NCBI GenBank assembly: GCA_022009975.1
Contig: CP091733.1
Span: 1,257,001-1,321,000 of the forward strand
From: Phocaeicola vulgatus
GTDB lineage: Bacteria > Bacteroidota > Bacteroidia > Bacteroidales > Tannerellaceae
Length of the DNA: 64,000 nt
Reading direction: 5' to 3'
This document shows, piece after piece, positions 9,563-19,229 of this stretch. Position numbers and translations under genes: made by a program. The first letter of the stretch is position 1. Each line of letters begins with the position of its first letter. The notes under the pieces were generated by a model that was given only the letters and a program-made list of their open reading frames with translations, did not search any database and was not told the origin of the DNA.

Positions 9563-11400
9563 ACAATATAAAGAATCAAAAATTTAAAACCATGGCTAAT
9601 ATCTTTAATTCAATTCGTATTCCTCGACCTCGTAGGAATGTTTTTGATTTGTCCTTTGAAAGTAAGTTAACTGCTGATATGGGTTATTTAATACCGGTTT
9701 TGTGTAAACCTGTTGTACCCGGTGATAAATTTCGAGTAACTACTGAAATGATGGTGCGTGTTGCTCCAATGATAGCTCCCATGATGCACCGTGTTAATGT
9801 ATATGTTCATTACTTTTTGTTCCGAATCGTTTGATTTGGAAAGAATGGGAAGACTTCATTACAAAAGGAGTTGACGGTACGGATGCGCCTATTTTTCCCA
9901 CTATACAGATAGGTAGTGATAATTTGGAAGGTAATAATTTAAGGGATGAGTTCGCACTTGCTGAAGGATATATACAAGGAGCTAATAAAGCAGCTGGTGG
10001 AAATGAAAAGTTAACCGGTTTTTGTAATGGTTCTTTGGCTGATTATTTCGGTTTTCCTACAATTTCAAGTTGTGCGGTTAAAGCTTCTGACGATATTTTG
10101 AATACTGTTGGACATTTGTATACTAATTCACAGATAGCTTATAAAGGTCTTAAGTTGTCACAGCTTCCATTCCGTGCCTATCAACGCATCTACAATGACT
10201 ATTATCGTGACCAAAATTTGGAAGATGAAGTACCTTTGTCCGTTGATGGTGGAAATTTTGTTTATAAAGCAACAAATTTAGGTTCTGTTATTGCTGATAA
10301 ATATAATGAGAATGCAAATTTGTTTGTACTTCGTAAAAGAGCTTGGGAAAAGGATTATTTTACTTCGGCACTTCCTTGGTTACAACGTGGACCGGAGGTG
10401 ACTGTTCCTGTCGGTGGTTCTTTTGATGGTACGGTTTATTTGGATAATAAAGATAAGGCTCAGCATTTCGTTGCTAATGATAATGCCGGTATTGCTAAAT
10501 TCATTCTTAGGTACTGACGCTGCTACGTCTCTCGGTGATAGTTCCCCATCTTTGTGTATTGGTAAAGGTGAATCAGGTACAGGTGGTTACGGTTTTTCAG
10601 GTAAAAAACTCGCTTGGTTCGACCCTAACGGAACATTAAAGGTTAAAGGCGGTGAGCTTGATAGCGGTATATCTATAAATGATTTACGTACGTCTACTGC
10701 TTTGCAACGTTGGTTCGAACGTAATAGCCGTGCCGGAAGTCGTTATATTGAGCAAATTCTTGCCCATTTCGGTGTTAAAAGTTCAGATGCTCGTCTACAA
10801 CGTGCCCAATTCCTTGGCGGTGGTCGTATCCCTTTGACTATATCTGAGGTTTTGCAAACGTCGTCAACTGATTCTACTTCACCGCAAGGCAACATGTCTG
10901 GTCATGGTATTGGAATTGGTTCTACTGCTCGGTTCAAGTCGTTTTTTGAAGAACATGGCTACGTTATGGGTATTATGTCAATCATGCCCAAAACTGGTTA
11001 TCAACAAGGTATACCACGAGATTATACCAAGTTTGACAATATGGACTTTTATTTTCCGGAATTTGCCCATTTGTCAGAGCAAGAGATTAAGACGCAGGAA
11101 TTGTATTTGAATGAGAATGAATCTGATTCTACAAAGACGTTTGGTTATACTCCTAGGTATGCTGAATATAAGTTCAGTGCTAATGAAGCGCATGGAGAAT
11201 TTCGCGGTAATATGTCTTTTTGGCATCTTAACCGTATATTTACTGGTGTTCCTAATCTGAACCGTACTTTTGTGCAGTGTACGCCCTCTAATCGTGTTTT
11301 TGCTACTGCTGATACTGAGGATGCTAAGTTTTGGATACAGATTTACAATAATATTCGTGCTCTTCGTCTTATGCCAAAATATGGTACTCCGAGAATTTAG
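9559..11400 (+). CDS. VP1, major capsid protein (two frameshifts)
   Basis: The major capsid protein of the microvirus, about 610 residues when repaired. The N-terminus could be ATG 9559 (coupled to VP4) or ATG 9592 (MANIFNSIRIPRPRRNVFDL). The conserved capsid text MMVRVAPMIAPMMHRVNVYV precedes a break near 9822, where adding one T gives YFFVPNRLIWKEWEDF. A second break near 10500, in an A run, reconnects to SFLGTDAATSLGD. The C-terminal part has SGSRYIEQILAHFGV-like capsid text (written here AGSRYIEQILAHFGV), GGGRIPLTISEVLQT, and MSIMPKTGYQQGIPRDY, all recognisable in Bacteroidetes microvirus capsids. Both breaks are homopolymeric. Confidence 0.93.
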
Positions 11401-11408
11401 TATATTTG
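11401..11408 (+). promoter_or_regulatory. -7-like TATATTTG after VP1
   Basis: Fits TAnnTTTG on the plus strand right after the VP1 stop codon, 17 bp before the ATG at 11425. It could drive the hydrophobic and acidic ORFs separately from the capsid gene. No -33 box was recognised. Confidence 0.35.
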
Positions 11409-11424
11409 CGGAAAATTTCATATT

Positions 11425-11649
11425 ATGGGTCAAATAGTTTTTTTAGTCGTACTTTTAATTATTGCTTTATTATGTTTTTTACTGCGTACAATTTTCAAGA
11501 TTTGGATAATAAGCATGTTGTCGAACAAGTCGATGACGCAAATATTGTTGAGCCTTCTGAAGCTTATACTGTTCGTGAGCTTGTTTATCGGATTGCTTGT
11601 GGTATGCCTGTACCTGCTTCTTCGTTGGCTGGAGATTATCCCGAAGTAG
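11425..11649 (+). CDS. Hydrophobic overlapping ORF, candidate membrane/lysis protein
   Basis: A 74-codon ORF whose N-terminal half (GQIVFLVVLLIIALLCFLL, residues 2-20) and C-terminal half (LILFVSLFIGLLVVCLYLLL, residues about 47-66) both look like membrane helices. The first 47 bases are outside any other gene; the rest overlaps the acidic ORF in a different frame. Microviruses such as phiX174 carry a lysis gene nested in another frame, which makes this arrangement suggestive. A T-rich out-of-frame shadow is the alternative explanation. The dedicated start close to a TATATTTG element supports translation, but confidence is limited. Confidence 0.4.
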   Translation: MGQIVFLVVLLIIALLCFLLRTIFKIWIISMLSNKSMTQILLSLLKLILFVSLFIGLLVVCLYLLLRWLEIIPK

Positions 11650-11834
11650 ATGCGGATTTTGACGATTTCCACCCTACAGAATCACCCGACTTTGATTTGG
11701 CAGATTATGCAGCCATGCAGGACGAATTAGAAGCCCGCTATGCTCACAAATTTGTTCGTAAGGATGTAACTCCACCTACCGTTAGCGAAAGCACCCCAGA
11801 GGCTGAAAATAAGCCTGCAGAGTCGCAAGAATAA
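11472..11834 (+). CDS. Acidic scaffold-like phage protein (VP3-like)
   Basis: A 120-residue acidic protein, taking ATG 11472 (MFFTAYNFQDLDNKHVVEQ) as start; an upstream ATG at 11406 would add 22 residues with no supporting feature. The body contains VRELVYRIACGMPVPAS and a very acidic stretch (DADFDDFHPTESPDFDLADY). The tail is Pro/Glu/Ser-rich and probably disordered. Size, acidity and position next to VP1 resemble internal scaffolding proteins of microviruses, which guide procapsid assembly. The assignment is by character and position rather than by a diagnostic motif. Confidence 0.6.
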   Translation: MFFTAYNFQDLDNKHVVEQVDDANIVEPSEAYTVRELVYRIACGMPVPASSLAGDYPEVDADFDDFHPTESPDFDLADYAAMQDELEARYAHKFVRKDVTPPTVSESTPEAENKPAESQE

Positions 11835-11841
11835 TTCTACA

Positions 11842-12029
11842 CCTCTGACGTTTGGCATTTTATAACAAATGTGAAGCGCAACGAAGTGAAGCGTAACAAT
11901 TGTTAAAAAATGGTAGGCGTCAGAGGCGTTGAGCGAAGCGAAACAGAATACACAGTTAGCATAATACTTAACTTGATATATTTATGCTAACTGACACTTT
12001 AATAATTTTTTTAACTATAAAAAAATTAT
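11842..12029. repeat. Three consecutive hairpins in the phage non-coding region
   Basis: Hairpin 1 has imperfect 27-bp arms (11842-11868 and 11900-11926) starting CCTCTGACG and ending CGTCAGAGG. Hairpin 2 has perfect 12-bp arms, CAGTTAGCATAA (11953-11964) and TTATGCTAACTG (11982-11993). Hairpin 3 has perfect 11-bp arms, ATAATTTTTTT (12002-12012) and AAAAAAATTAT (12019-12029). This is the only sizeable non-coding part of the phage. It therefore probably holds the replication origin, packaging signal and/or terminator. Confidence 0.75.
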
Positions 12030-12062
12030 GTAGGTTTAAATAAGTTCGTTACATTTGTATGT

Positions 12063-12090
12063 AGTTATTATAATCACCATTATGTTAAAT
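12063..12090 (+). other. attR, dif-like XerCD site
   Basis: The left arm is AGTTATTATAA (12063-12073), the core TCACCA (12074-12079) and the right arm TTATGTTAAAT (12080-12090). The right arm is identical to the XerD arm of E. coli dif. Joining the attL left arm with this core and right arm restores a canonical-looking host dif. Confidence 0.82.
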
Positions 12091-12143
12091 AATAATATCT
12101 GCCGACAATTTCAGGACTGATATTGCTATAATGAAAAGAACAA

Positions 12144-12188
12144 CCCCGGACTACTCTCTTTTTCTAAACTTAAGAGAATAATCCGGGG
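12144..12188 (-). terminator. Hairpin terminator downstream of the tricorn-like gene
   Basis: CCCCGGA (12144-12150) pairs with TCCGGGG (12182-12188), with further pairing inside (TCTCTT with AAGAGA). It lies 39 bp past the protease stop codon. The tract on the minus strand after the stem is only moderately T-rich. Confidence 0.7.
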
Positions 12189-12226
12189 CTGTTACCTGTT
12201 TTTAACCTGTTCGATAATGAATCGAA

Positions 12227-15200
12227 TTATAATCCCAAATCCTTGAATGTTCTTGGAGCCGGAACTTTAGGCAAAGGTTTCCTGTCTTTCAGCTGCTCCA
12301 TAATTACTTCGATGGCTTTTTCTAATTGTTGATCTTCACCAGCTTGCTCTTTGATTGGATCATTGTCAATCAAAATATCTGGATCCACACCATGGTTCTC
12401 AACAATCCATTGCCCGCTCTTCGCATCATAATTGGTAAAGAATGGCACACGAATATCGGTTCCGTCCATATAAGGTAAAGAACCGCTAATGCCAACAATA
12501 CCACCCCAAGTGCGTGTGCCAATGACTGTTCCAATCTTGTTCGCTTTAAAGCTCCAAGGGAACAAATCTCCGTCTGATGCCGAATATTTGTCAATTAACA
12601 ATACTTTAGGACCATATTGTGTCGCATCCGGTATAGTACTTACATTTGTGGAAGTTCTGGACATAGTCATTCGATATGGATTACGCAACAGGCGTTCGAT
12701 AATCATTGGTGAAATATTACCACCTCCGTTGCTACGGTCATCAATGATAAGTCCCTCTTTGTCAAGCTGCGGATAGAAATATCGAGCGAATTCATTAAAC
12801 CTTCAGGTCCCATGTCAGGAATATAAATATAACCGACTTTTCCATTCGTTGCCTTTTCCACCTTTTTCAGATTGTTTTGAACCCAGTTGTAATGATACAA
12901 AGGATATTCATCGCTGATTGGCTTTATGACAATCTTCCGGCTTCCATCCAAAGTGTTTTTTGAATTAATCTGAAGTTCTGTCATGACATCTGCTTTGCCA
13001 ATCAACAACCTATATATATTCTCAACAGAAGACGTTGGAATACCGTCAATAGCAGTGATATAATCGCCTTCTTTTACATTTAAGCCCTGTTCTGTAAGAG
13101 GCGAACGCAAAGATTTGCTGTAAGGAGCACCTTTTATAAGTTTATTTATCTTATAAAAGCCACTTTTAGCATCACGGCTTAATTCAGCTCCTAACAATCC
13201 CATCGGGATTCGTTCCGGTTTTTTATATTCTCCTGGATTTACGTATGCATGACCGCAAGCCAATTCGGAAATCATCTCACCTATTACATAATTCAAGTCC
13301 AGTCTTGTCGTCACGTATGGAAGTAAAACTTCATATTTAGCCTTGATATTCTTCCAATTAACTCCGTGCATGTTTTCCAAGTAGAATCCATCCCTGAATG
13401 CTCTCCAAGCTTCATCGAAGATTTGCGCCCACTCCTTTGGATAATCAATAGTTGCAACCATGTCAGCCATGTCTACCCTCTTTTCCAGCTTGGCTTTTGA
13501 AGTAGGAAAATCAGCCACATAAAAATTCCTGTTTTTGAAGAACAAAGCCTTTTTCCCTCCGGCAGCCACAGACATAGAAGCACCTTCCGCTACGGTTTCA
13601 TCTTGTTGTTCCTTCAAATCATAAGCATGGATGTTGCCTCCTTCTGAATACCATAATGTTTTCCCGTCGCTATAGAAATTATAGTAATTCCCAGCATTCA
13701 ACGGAACTTTCACGATTCGTTCCAATATGTCATCCGTGTCAACAACAAGAGTGTTGCTTTCATCTGAATTATCCTTCTTGTCATCCTTGTTAACATCTTC
13801 GTTATCAGGCAAAAATGGAGAAGGTGTCGCTCTACTCAGCATCGCTATATAGATTCCACCTGTGCGTGTATAAACATGGTTCCATTCCAAGCTACCATAA
13901 ATAGGATTGAAATCTCTATCGGATGAGAATATCAGATACTTGCCATCATTGCTAAATTCAGGTGAACTGGAGTTATACCATTTCTCTGTTACCGGATATT
14001 CCTTTTTATCAGCTAAATTATACAAATAAACGACCTGCATTTGATTGCTTGCCGGACGTGAATAAGCAAGCCATTTGCTATCTGGAGAAATTGCAACATC
14101 ATGGAATTCTTGTTCCGGGTTCCGAAGAATCTCTTTTTTGCTCTTAGAGGCGACATCGACCATCACAACCCTGTTCTTCCTATCTGTATATAGAATTGAC
14201 TTACTATCCGGCGACCATTGGATGCTTCTGATATAAGTGTCATTGCCCTTGGTTAATTGTACAGGTTCTCCTCCTTCGGCTTTCTCTATCCATATTTCGG
14301 TTTCTCCTGTACGGTCAGAAATGTAGGCAATATATTTATTATCCGGGCTCCAATCCGCATTCCTTTCGTTCGCACCCGGAGTCCGTGTGATATTGTATGT
14401 TACACCTTTCCCTGCCGGCACATTAAACACCTCTCCCCTTGCGGTAATTGCAATCCTCTTACCGTCAGAAGACAAGCCTGCTGCTGAGATATAATCCGCA
14501 ACCTTTTTTTGTTCCGGGCGGGCGATGTTATTCTCTCCATTTAAAGTTATATGAATCTGTGTGGACTGTTTGCTTTTAGGATCGAATTTATAAAGGAAAC
14601 CGGCATGTTCGTAAACGATAATCTTCCCGTCGGAGTTAGGGAATTTGATATCGTAATCGGTATAATTCGTTACTTTTTCAGTCTGTCCATTAGATGTATG
14701 ATAAACGAATAGATTCATGGTCATATCTCTATCGGAAATAAAATAGATATCATCGCCTATCCACATCGGGACAATATCTTGCGCCACATTATTGGTTATA
14801 TTCTTAACCGTTTTAGACTGTGAGTCATATATCCAAATATCGTCAGCCATTCCTCCACGGTAATACTTCCAAGTTCGGAATTCTCTAAACACGCGGTTAT
14901 AAGCCAATTTCTTCCCATCTGGGGAATATGAACAGAAACCACCTTCTGGCAATGGCAATTGTTCAGGCATTCCTCCATCTACAGGAACGCTCCACAGTTT
15001 TCCTGTGAAACTACTGCTGATACGATTCCTATGAATAATATGTTTCCCATCAGGAGTCCAAGTCATGGTGACATTGTTTGGTCCCATTCTATCACCGACA
15101 TCATCTCTTGCATTGGTAGATGTGTAAGTCAACCTTTTAGGTTCTCCTCCTTCTATGGGCATCGAATATACTTCACGGTTGCCGTCATATTCTCCCGTAA

Positions 15201-15441
15201 AAGCGATGGATTTCCCATCTGGGGAAAATCTTGCAAACAATTCATATCCAGTATGCGAAGTGAGCCGAACTGCTTCTCCTCCCTGCAAAGGAGCTTTGTA
15301 CAAATCGCCACCAAAAGTAAATACGACCTCTTGCCCGTTTGTTGTTGGGAAGCGAAGCAACCTTGCCTCTTCTGCCCTACTTTGGAGTGACAAGGAAGTG
15401 CAAGCTACCAAGGTTAATAATAATTGCTTGTTCATGTACAT
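12227..15441 (-). CDS. Tricorn-like S41 protease, exported (one frameshift)
   Basis: A large (about 1071 residues) exported peptidase of the tricorn/S41 family, likely periplasmic, that trims peptides. A signal peptide is visible (MNKQLLLTLVACTSLSLQSRAEE). An N-terminal PD40 propeller follows, with repeated FSPDGKSIAF, WTPDGKHII and WSPDNKYIAYISD blades (about residues 35-330), and then a second propeller. A PDZ segment (LNVKEGDYITAIDGIPTSS) precedes the catalytic S41 domain. The frame breaks near 12770, in the segment that would encode the conserved IIDDRSNGGG-type loop. The remainder has YSASDGDLFPWSFK with the probable nucleophile Ser, and TRTWGGIVGI. It is flanked by terminators on both sides, so it is probably monocistronic. 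Confidence 0.9.
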
Positions 15442-15479
15442 ATATTGATATGATTAAAGATTAATTGTCATGAAATAAA

Positions 15480-15512
15480 AAAGCGGGGTATCTGGCTTGA
15501 TACTCCCGCTTT
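15480..15512 (-). terminator. Terminator of pfp
   Basis: AAAGCGGG (15480-15487) and CCCGCTTT (15505-15512) close a hairpin with an inner TATC/GATA pair. On the minus strand it is followed by a TTTTTATTTC tract. It is 28 bp after the pfp stop codon. Confidence 0.85.
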
Positions 15513-15540
15513 CTTATTAATTTATAATAGCTAAATGCTA

Positions 15541-17187
15541 TCAAGCCTTTTGTTCCAATTGCAATGTCTTAGTTGGCTGGTCACATACTTCAGACGGACC
15601 GAAGTACTGTATTGGACCAGGATAAACATAGCTTGTATTCATAGCCCAGTCTTCACGATGAGCAACGAATTCTTTGAATGGAGCACCATCCAATTTAACC
15701 AATGCTTTCTGGATAACTGGTTTCATTTCGCCATGACGACGTTCCATGTTCATCATCATAGTAACAGGAATACCACCTGCAATCCACTGGTCAGCTGGAG
15801 CAGTTGTGTTGCGTACAGATGACATATAACCAGTCTTTCCTGCTGCAATCAAGCAAGATGCAGTATAACCTAATGAATAGCAATAGTCAGCATCATAGTT
15901 TGAAGGGGCAGCACAACGACCTTCATAACCAAAGAAGTGATGTTGAGCGGCAAACTTACCTACGAACTTACCTTCTGCTTTCCATTCAGCCAATTTCTTA
16001 CCCACCATTTCAGAGAGTAGTTTTTCTGTTTCAATCAAAGAAACCTGAACATTTCCATGAGGGTCACGATCCAAAGACAACTGGCGAGCCACACCTTCTG
16101 GAAGAGAAGCGTACAATTCTGAATTATCTTTCGTTAACTTATTGATAATATATGCACGTTGCTCACTTCTCTTGATCATCTTGAATTCTGTGTCATGCTT
16201 AGCCAAGAAATCGTTCAATTCTGCAATCAAACGCTTCATTGCAGGAATGAATTCAATCAATCCTTCCGGAATCAATACAGTACCGAAGTTATGACCAGCT
16301 TCTGCACGTTTAGCTACAATAGAAGCAATGTAAGTTACGATATCGTCCAATGACATATCTTTTGCTTCTACCTCTTCAGAGATGATACAGATGTTTGGCT
16401 GAGTCTGCAATGCGCATTCCAAAGCGATATGGGAAGCTGAACGACCCATCAATTTGATGAAGTGCCAATATTTCTGAGCTGAGTTACAGTCACGTTCAAT
16501 ATTACCAATAACTTCAGAATATACTTTACATGCAGTATCGAAACCGAAAGATGTTTCAATTTGTTCGTTCTTCAAGTCACCATCAATAGTCTTTGGACAA
16601 CCGATAACCTGAACACCTGCTCCTGTTGCCTTGTAATATTCAGCCAACACGCAAGCATTTGTGTTAGAATCGTCACCACCGATAATAACCAATGCTTTGA
16701 TGTCCAATTCCTTCAAGATTTCAAGACCTTTGTCGAATTGTTCCTTAGTCTCCAGTTTTGTACGGCCAGAGCCAATCATATCAAAACCACCAGTATTACG
16801 ATATTCATCGATAATATCAGAAGTTAATTCCATATATTTATGGTCAACCAAACCGCCAGGACCTAAAATAAATCCATAAAGGCGAGATGCTGGATTATGA
16901 GCTTTGATACCATCGAACAAACCTGCAATCACATTATGTCCGCCAGGAGCTTGACCACCAGAAAGGATAACACCTACATTCATTGCAGGGTATTTTTTAG
17001 CAGTATTGCTTTTTTCAAAAGTAATAATCGGCATTCCATAAGTGTTAGGGAATAAATTTTTGATATCTTCCTGGTTTGCTACAGACTGAGTGTATTCACC
17101 ATCAACAGCTTTCACTGCTCCTTTTAAAGCTGCAGGAACTTTCGGTTGATATTCTGCTCTTGCAATTTGTAATGCGCTTTTTACCAT
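15541..17187 (-). CDS. pfp: Pyrophosphate-dependent phosphofructokinase
   Basis: An intact 548-residue cytosolic enzyme that phosphorylates fructose 6-phosphate using pyrophosphate (reversible glycolysis step). The nucleotide/PPi-binding start reads VGVILSGGQAPGGHN (about residues 72-86). The diagnostic loop VIIGGDDSNTNA (about residues 168-179) has the Asp pair typical of the PPi-dependent form in place of ATP-binding residues. The catalytic PKTIDGDLKN follows (about residues 199-208), then MGRSASHIALECA. The length matches the long beta-type PFP found in Bacteroidetes. It stands alone between a TATCTTTG promoter element (17221-17228) and the terminator at 15480-15512. Confidence 0.96.
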   Translation of the reverse strand: MVKSALQIARAEYQPKVPAALKGAVKAVDGEYTQSVANQEDIKNLFPNTYGMPIITFEKSNTAKKYPAMNVGVILSGGQAPGGHNVIAGLFDGIKAHNPASRLYGFILGPGGLVDHKYMELTSDIIDEYRNTGGFDMIGSGRTKLETKEQFDKGLEILKELDIKALVIIGGDDSNTNACVLAEYYKATGAGVQVIGCPKTIDGDLKNEQIETSFGFDTACKVYSEVIGNIERDCNSAQKYWHFIKLMGRSASHIALECALQTQPNICIISEEVEAKDMSLDDIVTYIASIVAKRAEAGHNFGTVLIPEGLIEFIPAMKRLIAELNDFLAKHDTEFKMIKRSEQRAYIINKLTKDNSELYASLPEGVARQLSLDRDPHGNVQVSLIETEKLLSEMVGKKLAEWKAEGKFVGKFAAQHHFFGYEGRCAAPSNYDADYCYSLGYTASCLIAAGKTGYMSSVRNTTAPADQWIAGGIPVTMMMNMERRHGEMKPVIQKALVKLDGAPFKEFVAHREDWAMNTSYVYPGPIQYFGPSEVCDQPTKTLQLEQKA

Positions 17188-17220
17188 TTCTATTTTAATT
17201 TACAGTTTGCTTTTATCTTG

Positions 17221-17228
17221 CAAAGATA
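17221..17228 (-). promoter_or_regulatory. -7 element TATCTTTG upstream of pfp
   Basis: Matches TAnnTTTG on the minus strand, 34 bp before the pfp start codon. Confidence 0.5.
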
Positions 17229-17285
17229 GTATATTTCTTTGAATTTAGGAAACTCAATACATAAATCTATCCCTTTTTTGCTTTC

Positions 17286-17867
17286 TTATTGCAAAATCAC
17301 CGTTACTCGAATTGGTCCATGTGCCCCAAAAACCAATGCTTGTTCGATATCGGCTGTTTTGGACGGTCCGGACATGAATACTCCGTAATCATAGCCGTCA
17401 TCTTGATGGATTTTTCCGTATGCCTCATTCATATTGTTTACCAACGATTGTTTATCCAACAAGATGACTAACGCTTCTGAAATGAAGAATACAGCTTTGT
17501 GGCGTGTCTGCTTAGGCAACCATACGGCTCCATTTTCTGCAACGCCAAAAGATCCTTTGACAACAGCGACGTCTGTTCCATTCAATTCTCTCGGATCTTC
17601 CAATTCATCAGGATTAAAAGTTGCGCATTCTATCTCTTTTAAAGATGAAGCGATGCGCACTGCATTTGGGTAAAGTTGCCGTATGACTTGATTTACATCC
17701 TCTTCTTCTTTCAGCATATAGGCTTCTCCTCCTGCTGCTTTCAGCACTTCCATGAAAGTTTGTAACCTATCCGGATAGGTGATAGCATCAATCTTTAAGT
17801 CGGGCATTTCGTAACGATGCCCTGTATTTTGGCGAATGCGAGCCAATATTTCTTCCTTACTGCTCAT
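17286..17867 (-). CDS. lutC: LutC, LUD-domain lactate utilisation protein
   Basis: The third subunit of the LutABC L-lactate oxidation complex. Taking ATG 17867 (MSSKEEILARIRQNTG) as start makes an ATGA overlap with the lutB stop and gives 193 residues; an upstream ATG at 17888 is possible but would overlap lutB more. The LUD domain is recognisable in VAVVKGSFGVAENGAVWLP (about residues 100-118) and the C-terminal FMSGPSKTADIEQALVFGAH (about residues 163-182), followed by the typical GP..V.VIL end. The gene is intact and last in the operon. Confidence 0.93.
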   Translation of the reverse strand: MSSKEEILARIRQNTGHRYEMPDLKIDAITYPDRLQTFMEVLKAAGGEAYMLKEEEDVNQVIRQLYPNAVRIASSLKEIECATFNPDELEDPRELNGTDVAVVKGSFGVAENGAVWLPKQTRHKAVFFISEALVILLDKQSLVNNMNEAYGKIHQDDGYDYGVFMSGPSKTADIEQALVFGAHGPIRVTVILQ

Positions 17868-19229
17868 TTTACTTTGTTTTTCTTCCACATTTCATTGAAT
17901 GATTCATTAGCGAACTTCGGCATTTCTCGTCCTTTACCCCATGCGTTCACGGCATTATACACCATGAACCGTGGTAAATGGTTTACAATCGGGGCAAATT
18001 TCAAAGCTGTATTGAATAGCACAGGCCTGTCCATTAACAGTTTCATCCCAAAGGACATTGCTTTCTTCTGTTTGTCTGCTTTTCCTATATTATCTAATTC
18101 CTGCCTCCATTTATATATCTGTTCTCCCAAATCGACTTTAGCTGGACAAACGTTTGAACAGGAAAGGCAAAGGGAACAAGCGGACACATTATCTGAATAT
18201 TCTTGGCTGTTTTTCAGCATTCCTAAATTAACACCAATGGGACCAGGGATGAAATAGGTATACGAATAACCGCCAGACCTGCGATAAACAGGACACGTAT
18301 TCATACATTCCCCGCAACGAATGCAATTCAATGTCTTGATATGATCCGGTTGGGATAAAATATCGCTCCTCCCATTGTCTACAATAATGATATGAAATTC
18401 GCAACCATCAGCTGGCGTCTTGTAATGGGATGTGTATGAAGTGATGGGCTGTCCTGTTCCAGAGCGAGCCAACAAGCGAGTGAATATGCCTAATGATTCC
18501 ACATTCGGGACAATCTTTTCCATGCCAAATGTGGCAATATGCAACTTGGAGAAAGAGGTGCCCATGTCAGCATTGCCTTCATTGGTGCAAACGACAATCT
18601 CCCCGGTTGATGCAACCGCAAAATTAGCACCTGTCATGGAAGCATCCGCATGGAGGAATTTCTCACGCAAGTGTTTTCGCATGGAATGAGTAAGATAAGT
18701 AGGGTCAAAATTGCCCTTTTCTGTACCTAACTTTTCTTCCATCATCTCTCCCACTTGCTGCCGTTTCACATGGATTGCCGGTAATACGATATGGCTTGGC
18801 TTTAAATCCATCAATTGCAGGATGCGTTCGCCCAAATCACTTTCAACGACATCAATACCTTGGGATTTCAAGAAAGGAGTCATTTCGCACTCCTCCGTAA
18901 GCATGGATTTGCTTTAATCAGATTTTTAGCTTGGTGCTCCCTCAGGATATCATAAACAATCTGGTTATGTTCTTTTGCATCTTTTGCCCAATGGACTATT
19001 GCTCCGTTCGCTTTTGCATTCTTTTCAAACTCCTGCAACAACGAGTCCAGATGGCTATTGGAATACATCTTGATAGCTGATGCCAAATCTCTTAGTTTTT
19101 CCCATTCCGGCAAAGAATGGCTCATTTTATCTCTTTTTGCACGAACCATCCACAAAGTTTCATCGTGCCATTGCTCTTGAGCCCTGTTCTCTATAAAACG
19201 GGCTGCAGCTTTGAATGTTGGGTACTCAT
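17864..19229 (-). CDS. lutB: LutB, iron-sulfur lactate utilisation protein (two frameshifts)
   Basis: The ferredoxin-like subunit of LutABC, about 455 residues after repair. The true start is probably ATG 19229, overlapping the lutA stop (ATGA). If one A is added at the run near 19210 it reads MSTQHSKAAARFIENRAQEQ, then WHDETLWMVRAKRDKM. A second break lies near 18890. The LUD-like domain contains MTGANFAVASTGEIVVCTNE (starting about residue 198). Two 4Fe-4S motifs are clear: CIRCGECMNTCPVYR and CSLCLSCSNVCPAKVDLG. The sequence ends KKNKVK, overlapping lutC. Both breaks are short-run indels. Confidence 0.93.

Larger units (their letters stand above)
7268..12090. mobile_element. Integrated microvirus (Microviridae prophage, Alpavirinae-like)
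   Basis: A compact single-stranded-DNA phage genome of about 4.8 kb, all genes on the plus strand and mostly overlapping by ATGA or TAATG. The order is: two small ORFs, VP2 (pilot), an Arg-rich peptide, a membrane peptide, VP4 (replication initiator), VP1 (major capsid), a hydrophobic ORF, an acidic scaffold-like ORF, then a hairpin-rich non-coding region. The edges are dif-like sites sharing TAATCACCATT (7276-7286 and 12071-12081). No integrase is encoded, which fits use of the host XerC/XerD enzymes. Related proviruses are known from Bacteroidetes. The frameshifts in VP1 and the Arg-rich gene are homopolymeric and probably errors, so the phage may be functional. Confidence 0.93.

Noticed and set aside
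10414..10510. N-terminal hydrophobic segment of a separate capsid ORF starting at 10414
   Set aside because: It is an out-of-frame reading of VP1; the real capsid frame resumes after the A-run indel near 10500.
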